NCBI GenBank assembly: GCA_019420505.1
Contig: JAHZHC010000005.1
Span: 1 to 64,000, forward strand
Direction of reading: 5' to 3'
DNA length: 64,000 bases
Source of the DNA: Ruminococcus sp.
Lineage (GTDB): Bacteria; Bacillota; Clostridia; Oscillospirales; Ruminococcaceae
Shown piece after piece: positions 51,854 through 60,483 of this stretch. A program made the position numbers and the translations under genes. The notes beneath the pieces were generated by a model. The model was not told the DNA's origin. It was given only the letters and a program-made list of their open reading frames with translations, and ran no database searches. Each line of letters opens with the position of its first letter. Position 1 is the first letter of the stretch.

Positions 51854-53218
51854 TTACTCTCTTCTGATATCTATACCTCTGAATAATGTGTATTCACCTA
51901 TAAATGCAAGGTTTACAGTTCCTGTGCTTCCATGGCGGTTCTTAGCTACAATACATTCCGCAACCGTTTGATCTGAAGTGTCCTTTTCATAATAAGCATC
52001 CCGATATAAAAATAAAATAATATCAGCATCCTGTTCAATAGAACCTGATTCTCGTAAATCAGAAAGCATAGGACGTTTGTCTTCACGTTTTTCGGAACTA
52101 CGGGAAAGCTGAGAAAGAGCTATAACAGGTACATTAAGTTCCTTTGCCATCAGCTTAAGTTGACGTGTAATTTCAGAAACTTCAGTTACACGGCTTGTGT
52201 GTTTGTTAGGAGAGGACATAAGCTGAAGATAGTCAATAACAACAAGCCCCAGATTCCGCATACGTCTTAGCTTAGCTTTCATCTGAGGTACGTTTATTCC
52301 GGCACCGTCGTCAAGATAAATCGGAAGCTTAGCCAGTGTTTCAGTTCCGCCTGCAAGCTTGATCCAATCCTCACTGTCAATTTTACCTGAGCGAAGATTA
52401 GTATTGTTTACAAGCGATTCCGAAGCCAGCATACGGGTAACAAGCTGTTCCTTACCCATTTCAAGTGAGAATATTACAACATCTTTCATTGTCTGCTTGC
52501 AGCAATTTACGGCAATGTTAAGTGCAAGTGCAGACTTACCCATTGCGGGACGTGCAGCAAGTATAATAAGGTCGGAATTGTTCAGTCCCGAGGTTATTGC
52601 GTCAAGTTGTGAAAAACCGGTTTTAGCACCTAAGTGCAGTGCTGCGTCAGGACCGCTGATTTCCTGTAAATGCGAATAAGCGTCAATAATAACGCTGTCA
52701 ATTCGTGACAGTCCCTGAACTTCATTGCCTTGACGAATATCATAAATTTTCTGCTCTGCGCTGTCAAGCATAGTTTGTGAATCAACAGAGCCTTCATTTG
52801 CGGTTTCAATAATATCGTTTGCTACATCAATAAGAGTGCGAATCTGGTATTTTTCTTTTATAATATTGCAGTAGCTTTCAATATTGGCGGTGGATGGAAC
52901 ACTTTCCATAAGTCCGCTTAAATAGGTTTTTGCCATGGCGGATGTTTCAAATATCCCCATTGTGACTGATTCGTCAATTACTGTGATAATATCCTCAGTT
53001 TGAGCGGTTGTGAACATTCTCATCATAATTGAAAAAAGCTGTTGATGCTGCGGACGATAAAAGCATTCGGGTCTGAGTATTTCAATTACCTTAGCTAATA
53101 CTGACGGATCAAGAAGAATTCCGCCTATAACAGCCTGTTCAGCTTCAAGAGAATAGGGAAGCTCACGTCCAAGTATATCGCTTGCTTTGATGCCTGTTCT
53201 GCTTTCATTAAGTGCCAT
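51854..53218 (-). CDS. dnaB: replicative DNA helicase DnaB
   Basis: A 454-aa hexameric helicase. The N-terminal domain starts RELPYSLEAEQAVIGGILLD; Walker A ARPAMGKSALALN is near residue 210-222, Walker B LVVIDYLQLM near 320 and the RESGSIEQDADIILFLYRD motif near 385. Length is normal. It follows rplI by 3 bp in the operon. Confidence 0.97.
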   Translation of the reverse strand: MALNESRTGIKASDILGRELPYSLEAEQAVIGGILLDPSVLAKVIEILRPECFYRPQHQQLFSIMMRMFTTAQTEDIITVIDESVTMGIFETSAMAKTYLSGLMESVPSTANIESYCNIIKEKYQIRTLIDVANDIIETANEGSVDSQTMLDSAEQKIYDIRQGNEVQGLSRIDSVIIDAYSHLQEISGPDAALHLGAKTGFSQLDAITSGLNNSDLIILAARPAMGKSALALNIAVNCCKQTMKDVVIFSLEMGKEQLVTRMLASESLVNNTNLRSGKIDSEDWIKLAGGTETLAKLPIYLDDGAGINVPQMKAKLRRMRNLGLVVIDYLQLMSSPNKHTSRVTEVSEITRQLKLMAKELNVPVIALSQLSRSSEKREDKRPMLSDLRESGSIEQDADIILFLYRDAYYEKDTSDQTVAECIVAKNRHGSTGTVNLAFIGEYTLFRGIDIRRE

Positions 53219-53221
53219 GAC

Positions 53222-53668
53222 TTATTCTTCAACCACCTTAATTTTTATGGTGCAGGAAACTCCCTGTGACATTTTGATAACCGCAGAGAAGTCACCATAG
53301 CTTTTAATTTCACTGCTGAGATTGATTTTCTTTTTGTCAACTGACTGCGAAAACTGAGCTTTTACAGCGTCTGCAACAGTAGCTGAGGTAACAGCACCAA
53401 AAAGCTTTCCGCCTTGACCTGCTTTTGCCTTAATAACAATTTCCTTACCTTCAAGAGAAGAAGCAATTTTTTCATTTTCTGCTTTTTCCACGTCAAGCTT
53501 ATGCTGTGCGGAAGCCTTTTTTCCGGCAAGGTCATTCAGGTTTTTAGCAGTTGCTTCGATCGCCAGTCCTTTAGCAAATAAAAAATTTCTTGCATAACCG
53601 TCAGCAACATTAAGTGTATCGCCTGCTTTTCCTGAACCTTTTACGTCTTTTAATAAAATTACTTTCAT
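53222..53668 (-). CDS. rplI: 50S ribosomal protein L9
   Basis: A 148-aa ribosomal protein with the family start MKVILLKDVKGSGKAGD followed by ADGYARNFLFAKGLA and a long connecting helix. It lies between gdpP and dnaB, the standard order. AAAGGAG precedes the ATG. Confidence 0.97.
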   Translation of the reverse strand: MKVILLKDVKGSGKAGDTLNVADGYARNFLFAKGLAIEATAKNLNDLAGKKASAQHKLDVEKAENEKIASSLEGKEIVIKAKAGQGGKLFGAVTSATVADAVKAQFSQSVDKKKINLSSEIKSYGDFSAVIKMSQGVSCTIKIKVVEE

Positions 53669-53706
53669 ATTAATGCTCCTTTTTGTAATGGTATGAATAT
53701 AAAAAC

Positions 53707-55677
53707 TTATGAATTATTTCTGATATAATCATCAATAGCACTGTGAAGCTGTAATTTAGCATCTTCAAGCGTTGTTTCAAGCTGTGTTGCCGCCATTGTA
53801 AGATGACCGCCTCCTCCAAGGCTTTCCATAACGATCTGTACGTTGAAAGCCCCAAGGCTTCTGGCAGAAATATTGACCTTTCCATTCTCAGTATACATGA
53901 CAAATGAAGCATTTACGCCCTTAATGCCTAAAAGTTCGTCTGCTGCCTGTGATGAAGCGATCCTGATATCAGCAAATTCCTCCTGTGTAGAAGCAACGGC
54001 ACATTTTCTGTATATTTCGGCAGATGTAATTAGATTGCTTTTTTGGTGATATGTTTCGATAGAATTTGCAAAAAGTTTTTTTACAGCTACTGTATCAGCA
54101 CCCATTCTTCGAAGAAAAGCGGCTGCTTCAAATGTTCTTACTCCTGTTTTAAGGACAAAATTCTTTGTATCAAGCATAATTCCTGAAAGCAGTGCCTCAG
54201 CAATAGGAGCAGATATTTTAATATTTGAACCAAAATACTCAATTAATTCAGCAACCATTTCACTGGCTGATGATGCAATCGGTTCATGATAAAACAAAAC
54301 ACAGTGGTCAATAGCTTTTACCATAAGTCTGTGGTGGTCTATTACTACAGTTTCGTGTGCTTTAGCAAGTATCTCCTTTGATTCCACAAGATCAGGGTTG
54401 TGAGTATCGACAACTATTACCAATGAATCGTCACTTACTTTAGAAAGTCCTTCTTCAGGTGATATGTAATAGTTGTTGATATCATTATCTTTTACATAAT
54501 TGATAAGGCTTTTTGCTAATGTACTTTCAGTATCAACTATGACATAAGATTCTTTGCCCATTTTCCGTACTGCGCTGCACATTCCTGTTGCGGCTCCAAT
54601 ACTGTCCAGATCGCCGAATTTATGACCCATTATAAGAATTCGGTCATGAGAATTGAAAAGCTCAATTAAAGCGTTTGCAACCATACGGGTTTTAACCTTT
54701 GTATGCTTTTCCATACCGCTTGAAACTCCGCCGAAAAATTCAAAACCATTTTCAGTTTTTACCGCCGCCTGATCACCGCCTCGGCCCAGACACATTTCAA
54801 GTGCTTGTTTTGCAAAAGCCTCGCTTTCTGCAAGATCCTTGCTGTTATAGCCTACTCCTATAGAAAGGGTAATATTACGCCGTTCGCCTAAAGAAATTTT
54901 ACGTGCTTCCTCGAGTATCTTGAATCTGTTTTCAATAATTCTTGACAAATTACGTTCTTCAAGAATAACACAGAATTTATCATTACTCATTTTCTTGGAT
55001 ATTCCGTTTGTTCCGTCAACAAAATTTTCAATTAATCTTTCAATTTCCACCAAAGCGTGAGCCTTTTCGCTTTCACGAAGATTTGATATAAGGTCCTCAT
55101 AGTTATCAATTGTAATTAAAATTACAGATTTATGAGATTGCTTATGCTCAAATTCAAGCTCAACATAATCTGTTACATTGTCAAAATAAATCATTGAAAG
55201 AGTACCCGAAGCGTTATTATGTATAGCTCTTGCTTTATAAAAATGCCGGTCAAGGCATATAAGATCGCCGTCAGGGGTATATATTTTTTCCATGTCGATA
55301 TTAACTAAATCGCAGATATTAAGACCATAGGCTTCTTCATCGGAATAAACCTGTACTCCGAAAAGCTTATTATACCAGACAATAGTATTATCTTCGTCTA
55401 TAATTATTACAGGGGCAGGGAAGTTTAAAAGCGAATCTCTCTCAGTTCGGGAAATCATGGTGGACATTTTAGCTATATATTTTTTTGTCCTGTCCCGGAA
55501 CAATATGGTTTCTGCAATTAAAAGCAGTGCAGCTCCTACAGATACAATAAGCAGAACCTTGCCCTTGCCTTCGGTTGAAGGCGTATCATAAACCATAAAT
55601 GAAGATATTACGGCAGCAAGCATAATTACTGCCGTTGTAATTCTGATTACAAGCTGAAAATTGTTATAACCTTTCAT
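53707..55677 (-). CDS. gdpP: cyclic-di-AMP phosphodiesterase GdpP (DHH family)
   Basis: A 656-aa membrane enzyme that degrades c-di-AMP. There are two membrane segments (residues ~10-55), a degenerate PAS segment (NIVWYNKLFGVQVY near 100), a degenerate GGDEF domain (residues ~170-300), then DHH motifs: GHKFGDLDSIG near 350, VVDTHNPDL near 420, VIDHHR near 444, and DHHA1 with GGGGHLTMAA near 625. Order and length match GdpP/YybT. Confidence 0.95.
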   Translation of the reverse strand: MKGYNNFQLVIRITTAVIMLAAVISSFMVYDTPSTEGKGKVLLIVSVGAALLLIAETILFRDRTKKYIAKMSTMISRTERDSLLNFPAPVIIIDEDNTIVWYNKLFGVQVYSDEEAYGLNICDLVNIDMEKIYTPDGDLICLDRHFYKARAIHNNASGTLSMIYFDNVTDYVELEFEHKQSHKSVILITIDNYEDLISNLRESEKAHALVEIERLIENFVDGTNGISKKMSNDKFCVILEERNLSRIIENRFKILEEARKISLGERRNITLSIGVGYNSKDLAESEAFAKQALEMCLGRGGDQAAVKTENGFEFFGGVSSGMEKHTKVKTRMVANALIELFNSHDRILIMGHKFGDLDSIGAATGMCSAVRKMGKESYVIVDTESTLAKSLINYVKDNDINNYYISPEEGLSKVSDDSLVIVVDTHNPDLVESKEILAKAHETVVIDHHRLMVKAIDHCVLFYHEPIASSASEMVAELIEYFGSNIKISAPIAEALLSGIMLDTKNFVLKTGVRTFEAAAFLRRMGADTVAVKKLFANSIETYHQKSNLITSAEIYRKCAVASTQEEFADIRIASSQAADELLGIKGVNASFVMYTENGKVNISARSLGAFNVQIVMESLGGGGHLTMAATQLETTLEDAKLQLHSAIDDYIRNNS

Positions 55678-55705
55678 TTCTGTTCCTTTCCCTCAAACGG
55701 GCTTT

Positions 55706-55738
55706 GAAAAACAGCGTTTCTTGATGTTGCTGTTTTTT
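55706..55738 (-). terminator. terminator between gdpP and RNase J genes
   Basis: AAAAACAGC and GCTGTTTTTT flank a 13-nt loop; read on either strand a T-run follows, on minus for the RNase J transcript. Confidence 0.65.
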
Positions 55739-55755
55739 CAGCGCAAATTAAACAA

Positions 55756-57663
55756 CTATGACTGAATCTCCATGATAATAGGAAGTATCATAGGGTTTCT
55801 TTTGGTTTTAAAATATATAAAATCCGACAAGCTGTCTTTCATTTTATTTTTTATTGTGTTCCATTCACGGATATCATGGTCAAGACAGTTTTGCAACGCT
55901 TCAGTCAGAAGCCGTTTTGCTTCGATCATGAGTTCTTCGCTTTCTCTTACATATACAAATCCTCTTGAAACAATATCCGGACCGGAAAGTATTTCTCCTG
56001 ATATTCTGTTGATGGTTGCAACGGCAATTATAATTCCGTCCTGTGCAAGGTGCTTTCTGTCACGGAGGACTATTGCTCCGACATCACCGACGCCCAATCC
56101 GTCTACAAGAACTTTTCCGGCAGGAGCCTGACCGGTGATTTTCATATCAACTCCGTCAGTTTCAATGATATTACCTATTTCACCAATAATGATATTATTC
56201 TCGTCAATTCCCACTGACATAGCTGTTGCGGCATGTTTTTTCAGGTGTTTATATTCACCGTGTACGGGAATAAAAAATTTAGGCTTTGTAATTGAAAGAA
56301 GGAGCTTTTGTTCCTCCTGACAAGCGTGACCCGAAACATGAACCTCATACATTGCCTCATAAACTACTTCAGCACCAAGCTTCATGAGTTCGTTTATTAC
56401 TCTTGTAACATATTTTTCATTGCCCGGAATTGGCGTAGCAGAAATAATAATAAAATCCTGAGGTGTTATCGAAACGTTTCTGTGTTCGCTCATCGCCATT
56501 CTTGTAAGAGCGGACATTGGCTCTCCCTGACTTCCTGTAGTTACAATGCACATTTTATCCTCAGGATAATGAGACACCATATCAATATCTACAAGTATTC
56601 CATCAGGAATTTTAAGATATCCTAATTCAATGCCTTTTCCGATAACATTGACCATGCTTCGTCCGGAAACGGCGACCTTTCTGCCATATTTTACAGCGTT
56701 ATTTACAATCTGCTGAATTCTATGAACATTTGAGGCAAATGTAGCTATGATAACACGTTTGCCTTCAGCTTGCATAAACAGCTTTTCAAAGCTTTCTCCG
56801 ACCTTTCGTTCGCTCATTGTAAAACCGGGACGCTCGGAATTGGTGGAATCTGACATAAGTGCTAATACACCTTTATTTCCAAGCTCCGAAAATCTTGCGA
56901 GATCAATGATTCCGCCCTCAATAGGAGTATAGTCAACTTTGAAATCACCTGTATGGACAATTATTCCTGCAGGTGTATGAACAGCGAGGCCTACAGCATC
57001 AGGAATTGAATGGTTAACCCTTAGAAATTCAACTGCCATGCAGCCGAGCTTGACAGTCTGACGTGGTGTCACTGTGTTCAGCTTGACATTGCCTAAAAGC
57101 CCGTGTTCCTTAAGCTTTCCTTCAAGAAGTCCCAAAGTAAGTCTTGTTCCGTAAACAGGTACGTTAAATTTTCTTAAAAAATATGGAAGTCCGCCGATAT
57201 GATCCTCATGACCGTGTGTAATAACGACTCCTCTTAATTTATCAATATGCTGTTCAATATAAGTGAAATCAGGAATAACTATATCAACTCCCAGCATTTC
57301 ACTATCAGGAAAAGCAAGGCCGCAGTCAATAACAAACATATCGTTTGAGCATTCTATTACTGTAAAGTTTTTGCCGATTTCATTTAAACCGCCGAGAGGG
57401 ATAATTTTAACAGGTGTTTTTCTTGCTGTATTAGTGCGGTTTGGTTTTGAGGAAATCTTGTTTCGGTTTCCGGAATTTATTTTATTGTTATCTGTTTTTT
57501 TATTAAGATTTTTATTTGGAAGACTTTTTATATCCGAAGTCTTACCTTTTTTGTCGTTTGGCAAATGCTCATTGTTTTTTACATTTGTTCTGCTGTTTCT
57601 TATAAACCTTTTTTTTGTGTTTTCTGTAACGTTGTTTTTAGTATTCATGCAATAATAATCCAA
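55756..57663 (-). CDS. rnj: ribonuclease J
   Basis: A 635-aa metallo-beta-lactamase/beta-CASP ribonuclease involved in mRNA decay and RNA 5'-end processing. The metal motif VVITHGHEDHIGG is near residue 147-156, with NHSIPDAVG, MSDSTNSERPG and the C-terminal HVSGHACQEEQK. The first ~80 residues are a Lys/Asn-rich low-complexity tail, unlike short classical N-termini, and may bind RNA. Start is either TTG 57663 (AAAGGG 6 bp upstream) or ATG 57648. A long leader of about 215 nt precedes it. Confidence 0.93.
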   Translation of the reverse strand: MDYYCMNTKNNVTENTKKRFIRNSRTNVKNNEHLPNDKKGKTSDIKSLPNKNLNKKTDNNKINSGNRNKISSKPNRTNTARKTPVKIIPLGGLNEIGKNFTVIECSNDMFVIDCGLAFPDSEMLGVDIVIPDFTYIEQHIDKLRGVVITHGHEDHIGGLPYFLRKFNVPVYGTRLTLGLLEGKLKEHGLLGNVKLNTVTPRQTVKLGCMAVEFLRVNHSIPDAVGLAVHTPAGIIVHTGDFKVDYTPIEGGIIDLARFSELGNKGVLALMSDSTNSERPGFTMSERKVGESFEKLFMQAEGKRVIIATFASNVHRIQQIVNNAVKYGRKVAVSGRSMVNVIGKGIELGYLKIPDGILVDIDMVSHYPEDKMCIVTTGSQGEPMSALTRMAMSEHRNVSITPQDFIIISATPIPGNEKYVTRVINELMKLGAEVVYEAMYEVHVSGHACQEEQKLLLSITKPKFFIPVHGEYKHLKKHAATAMSVGIDENNIIIGEIGNIIETDGVDMKITGQAPAGKVLVDGLGVGDVGAIVLRDRKHLAQDGIIIAVATINRISGEILSGPDIVSRGFVYVRESEELMIEAKRLLTEALQNCLDHDIREWNTIKNKMKDSLSDFIYFKTKRNPMILPIIMEIQS

Positions 57664-57885
57664 CGCTTACCCTTTGATTATGGCAACACAAACAAAAGGC
57701 AAGTCGTTGAAGAACTCCTTCCTTAACAGAGTAAAACTCTTAAATATTCGATTTTTTCCGTTTCTTAATAAAAGGGATATTTGATTCTTTTTAATTATGA
57801 ACCAAGAAAATTTTATTAGTTAGACGAATATCCCCGTTAAAGACTGTTTAAGAAAACAGCCGACACGAACAAAATACCTATTAAT

Positions 57886-57914
57886 ATTCTACACTTATTT
57901 TCTTAAAATGTCAA
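57886..57914 (-). promoter_or_regulatory. promoter upstream of RNase J gene
   Basis: Minus-strand TTGACA (57914-57909), 17 bp, TAGAAT (57891-57886). The leader 57,664-57,880 contains a small hairpin (CTGTTTTCTTAAACAG) and no convincing ORF; it may be a site of autoregulation. Confidence 0.7.
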
Positions 57915-57937
57915 GCGGTATTTTTTAGTTTTTACAT

Positions 57938-60247
57938 TTATTTGCTGTTGGCTTCATATTTTTTTAATTTTTCCTGTATTTCATCGCAGGCGGCGGAAGC
58001 TTCTTCTGACTTAAAGCTTTCTGCAAAAATCATAATACCGTTTCCGCTTTTTAAGGGCCGGATCAATGCACGTGTGTTGTCCTTGGAATAAAAAACACCT
58101 TCTTCGCCTGCTTTTTCAACTGAAAGCTCGTTGATCATATTGATTATATTTCCGTTATAGCTTACATAGCGTTGTATTGATGAAAACTTTGGTATTTCGC
58201 TTATTGCTTTTAAAAAAGTAAGATTATTTTCTGACAGATATCCGCAAATTATACAAGCGAGGGCAAGTCCGTCACGAACAAACAGGTTATCTCTTCTTTG
58301 TGCTATTGCACGTGCTTCTTCATCTGTATTATTATCAGAAGAATTATAATATCTGAAAATCCGTCCATTTTCAGTTTCTGCAACGCTCTCGGCTCTCATC
58401 GGGAAAGAAAATGGCAATGAAACGGGGATTTTTTTATTGAACAGCGCCTTCATTGCTAATAAAATAAGCTTTTCATGAAAAATATATCCTGTTTTTTCTG
58501 TATATGCCGAGCATGAATTACCATCAGCAGAAACATGAAATATAATTTTTTCTCCGTCGATATCATTTTTTGAATGAAATAAGTCATCCGCAAGGCAGGC
58601 GGTTTCTTTGGAAGAAGTCCTGATTTCAGCGTTAAGTCCGACGAAGCTTTCAGGAAGCATTGTTTCAAGAAAGATTTCATAAAGCGCTTTTGTTCCGTTA
58701 AATTCATATATTTTACCGAAAGAGTGACAATCCAAAGTTCTGAAAGAATTGTTATTATATGAATTTTCAATTTTTATCTCAATATTACGTTTCAGAGGTA
58801 ATCCGCCTTTATCGGTAATTTTGATTTTTTCCTCGTAATCTGCAGAAACAAAGCATCCTGCTGATGCGCAAAAGTGTGATGTTCCGTACATTATATGCTG
58901 GTTTGTGCAGATGCCAGCATTAAACACTTTTATGCCTGTTGAAACAAGACCGGAAATCAGGCTGTCGGACAATATTTTTGACGTCTCTTCATCAGAATAT
59001 CCTATTAAAATTACATCATTTTTATTAAAAGCTGTACCTATTGCCATTCCCATTTTTGCAAAATCTGTCGGAGCGTTCAAAGAATTTCCGAAATTGAATT
59101 CACTTTCATCATCAATGTGCATAGATTTTCCTGATCCGATTATAATATGTCTGCTTATAATTGAGTTAGGGATCACTTCTTTTCCTGCCCATATTTTAAT
59201 ATTATCTTCAATTCTTGAGCTTTCGCCGATTATGGCTTTTTCTCCTATGACTGAATATTCTCCGCAATGAACGGATTTTTTTATCAGCGCATTGCTACAA
59301 ACAACGGATTCGGTTAATTCGCATCGTGATGAAACTACGGCATTTTCTCCCACATAACTTCCACTCACTTTTACCCGTGCGCCTATTACTGCATTATCGT
59401 CAATTACAGAGCAAGGTTCAATGACGGTGCCTTTATCTATTGTAACATTAGAGCCGATATAAACAGGCGGAATAATTGCTACGCCGTTAAAGTTTCCCGA
59501 TGTATCTGAATAGATTTTATTTTCATTATATTTGGAATCCACTTTAATACCCGTGTTTTCCGTAAGCATATCTCTTTGGGCTTTGATAAATCCGGACGCA
59601 TTGGTTATTTTGGAAAAATATCCTTTCTCACTATATAACATCAGTTTATCGTTTCCGATCATATCAGGAACTACATTTCTTAAAAAATCGTTTCCATTAC
59701 TGAACTGATATAAACTGAATGCGTCTTTGGATAAAACATATACACCTGCAAAAGCATTTACAGCGTTCAGATTATCTTTTGAAGGATTTTGAGACATAGA
59801 AGTAATTATTCCGCTGCTGTCACAAGAAAAGCAAGTATATTCTGACAGGTCAGGCAATTGTTTTGTTACAACGGTACAAACGGCTTTATTTATTGTATGA
59901 AAGGACTGTATTCTTTTTAAATCAAAATTGAATATACAGTTTGCTTCAATTACCAGCATATCATCATCAGTGAATGCCTGAGCCAATGCACCTGACGTTC
60001 CCAATTCTTCTGTTGATATGAAATTGATCTGAATACCCTCGTATTCTCCGCTTTCATATTCAGACATGATCATTCCTTCTAAGTATCCCAAAGCAAATGT
60101 GACCTTATTAAACCCGGCTTTTTTTAATTGGTTAAGGGTATAATTCAACACGGTATTGCCTGTAATTCTTAAAAGTCCTGCCGGACGGCATGCTGTTAAC
60201 GGCATAAGTCTTTCCCCTCGTCCTCCGCATAATACTACTGCTTGCAT
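57938..60247 (-). CDS. sugar nucleotidyltransferase fused to degenerate phosphomannomutase
   Basis: A 769-aa fusion. Residues 1-230 are a nucleotidyltransferase with the signature VVLCGGRGERLMPLT; ~250-370 is a left-handed beta-helix hexapeptide region (VIEPCSVIDDNAVIG); ~380-769 resembles phosphomannomutase but lacks TASHNP (SHFCASAGCFVSADYE instead) and the D-x-D-x-D metal loop (SADGNSCSAY instead). So the mutase half is probably not catalytic and may be regulatory. ATG 60247 follows AAAGGA. Confidence 0.85.
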   Translation of the reverse strand: MQAVVLCGGRGERLMPLTACRPAGLLRITGNTVLNYTLNQLKKAGFNKVTFALGYLEGMIMSEYESGEYEGIQINFISTEELGTSGALAQAFTDDDMLVIEANCIFNFDLKRIQSFHTINKAVCTVVTKQLPDLSEYTCFSCDSSGIITSMSQNPSKDNLNAVNAFAGVYVLSKDAFSLYQFSNGNDFLRNVVPDMIGNDKLMLYSEKGYFSKITNASGFIKAQRDMLTENTGIKVDSKYNENKIYSDTSGNFNGVAIIPPVYIGSNVTIDKGTVIEPCSVIDDNAVIGARVKVSGSYVGENAVVSSRCELTESVVCSNALIKKSVHCGEYSVIGEKAIIGESSRIEDNIKIWAGKEVIPNSIISRHIIIGSGKSMHIDDESEFNFGNSLNAPTDFAKMGMAIGTAFNKNDVILIGYSDEETSKILSDSLISGLVSTGIKVFNAGICTNQHIMYGTSHFCASAGCFVSADYEEKIKITDKGGLPLKRNIEIKIENSYNNNSFRTLDCHSFGKIYEFNGTKALYEIFLETMLPESFVGLNAEIRTSSKETACLADDLFHSKNDIDGEKIIFHVSADGNSCSAYTEKTGYIFHEKLILLAMKALFNKKIPVSLPFSFPMRAESVAETENGRIFRYYNSSDNNTDEEARAIAQRRDNLFVRDGLALACIICGYLSENNLTFLKAISEIPKFSSIQRYVSYNGNIINMINELSVEKAGEEGVFYSKDNTRALIRPLKSGNGIMIFAESFKSEEASAACDEIQEKLKKYEANSK

Positions 60248-60483
60248 AAATCTCATCCTTTCAATAATATGTTTTGCTTTTAAGTTATTATTGGTTTAAT
60301 AAGGAAGGTTATTCAGCAGTTGTAATTATTATATAAAATATTGATTAACATAGGTGCAAAAAAATTGAAAAAGGACTTTTCAAGAAGATGAGAATATGTT
60401 ATAATTATTTAAGGATTTTATCGGTTTATGCCGTTTATTATTAAAAATAAATTTTTATTATCTGCATTTTGTGAGGAGTATTT

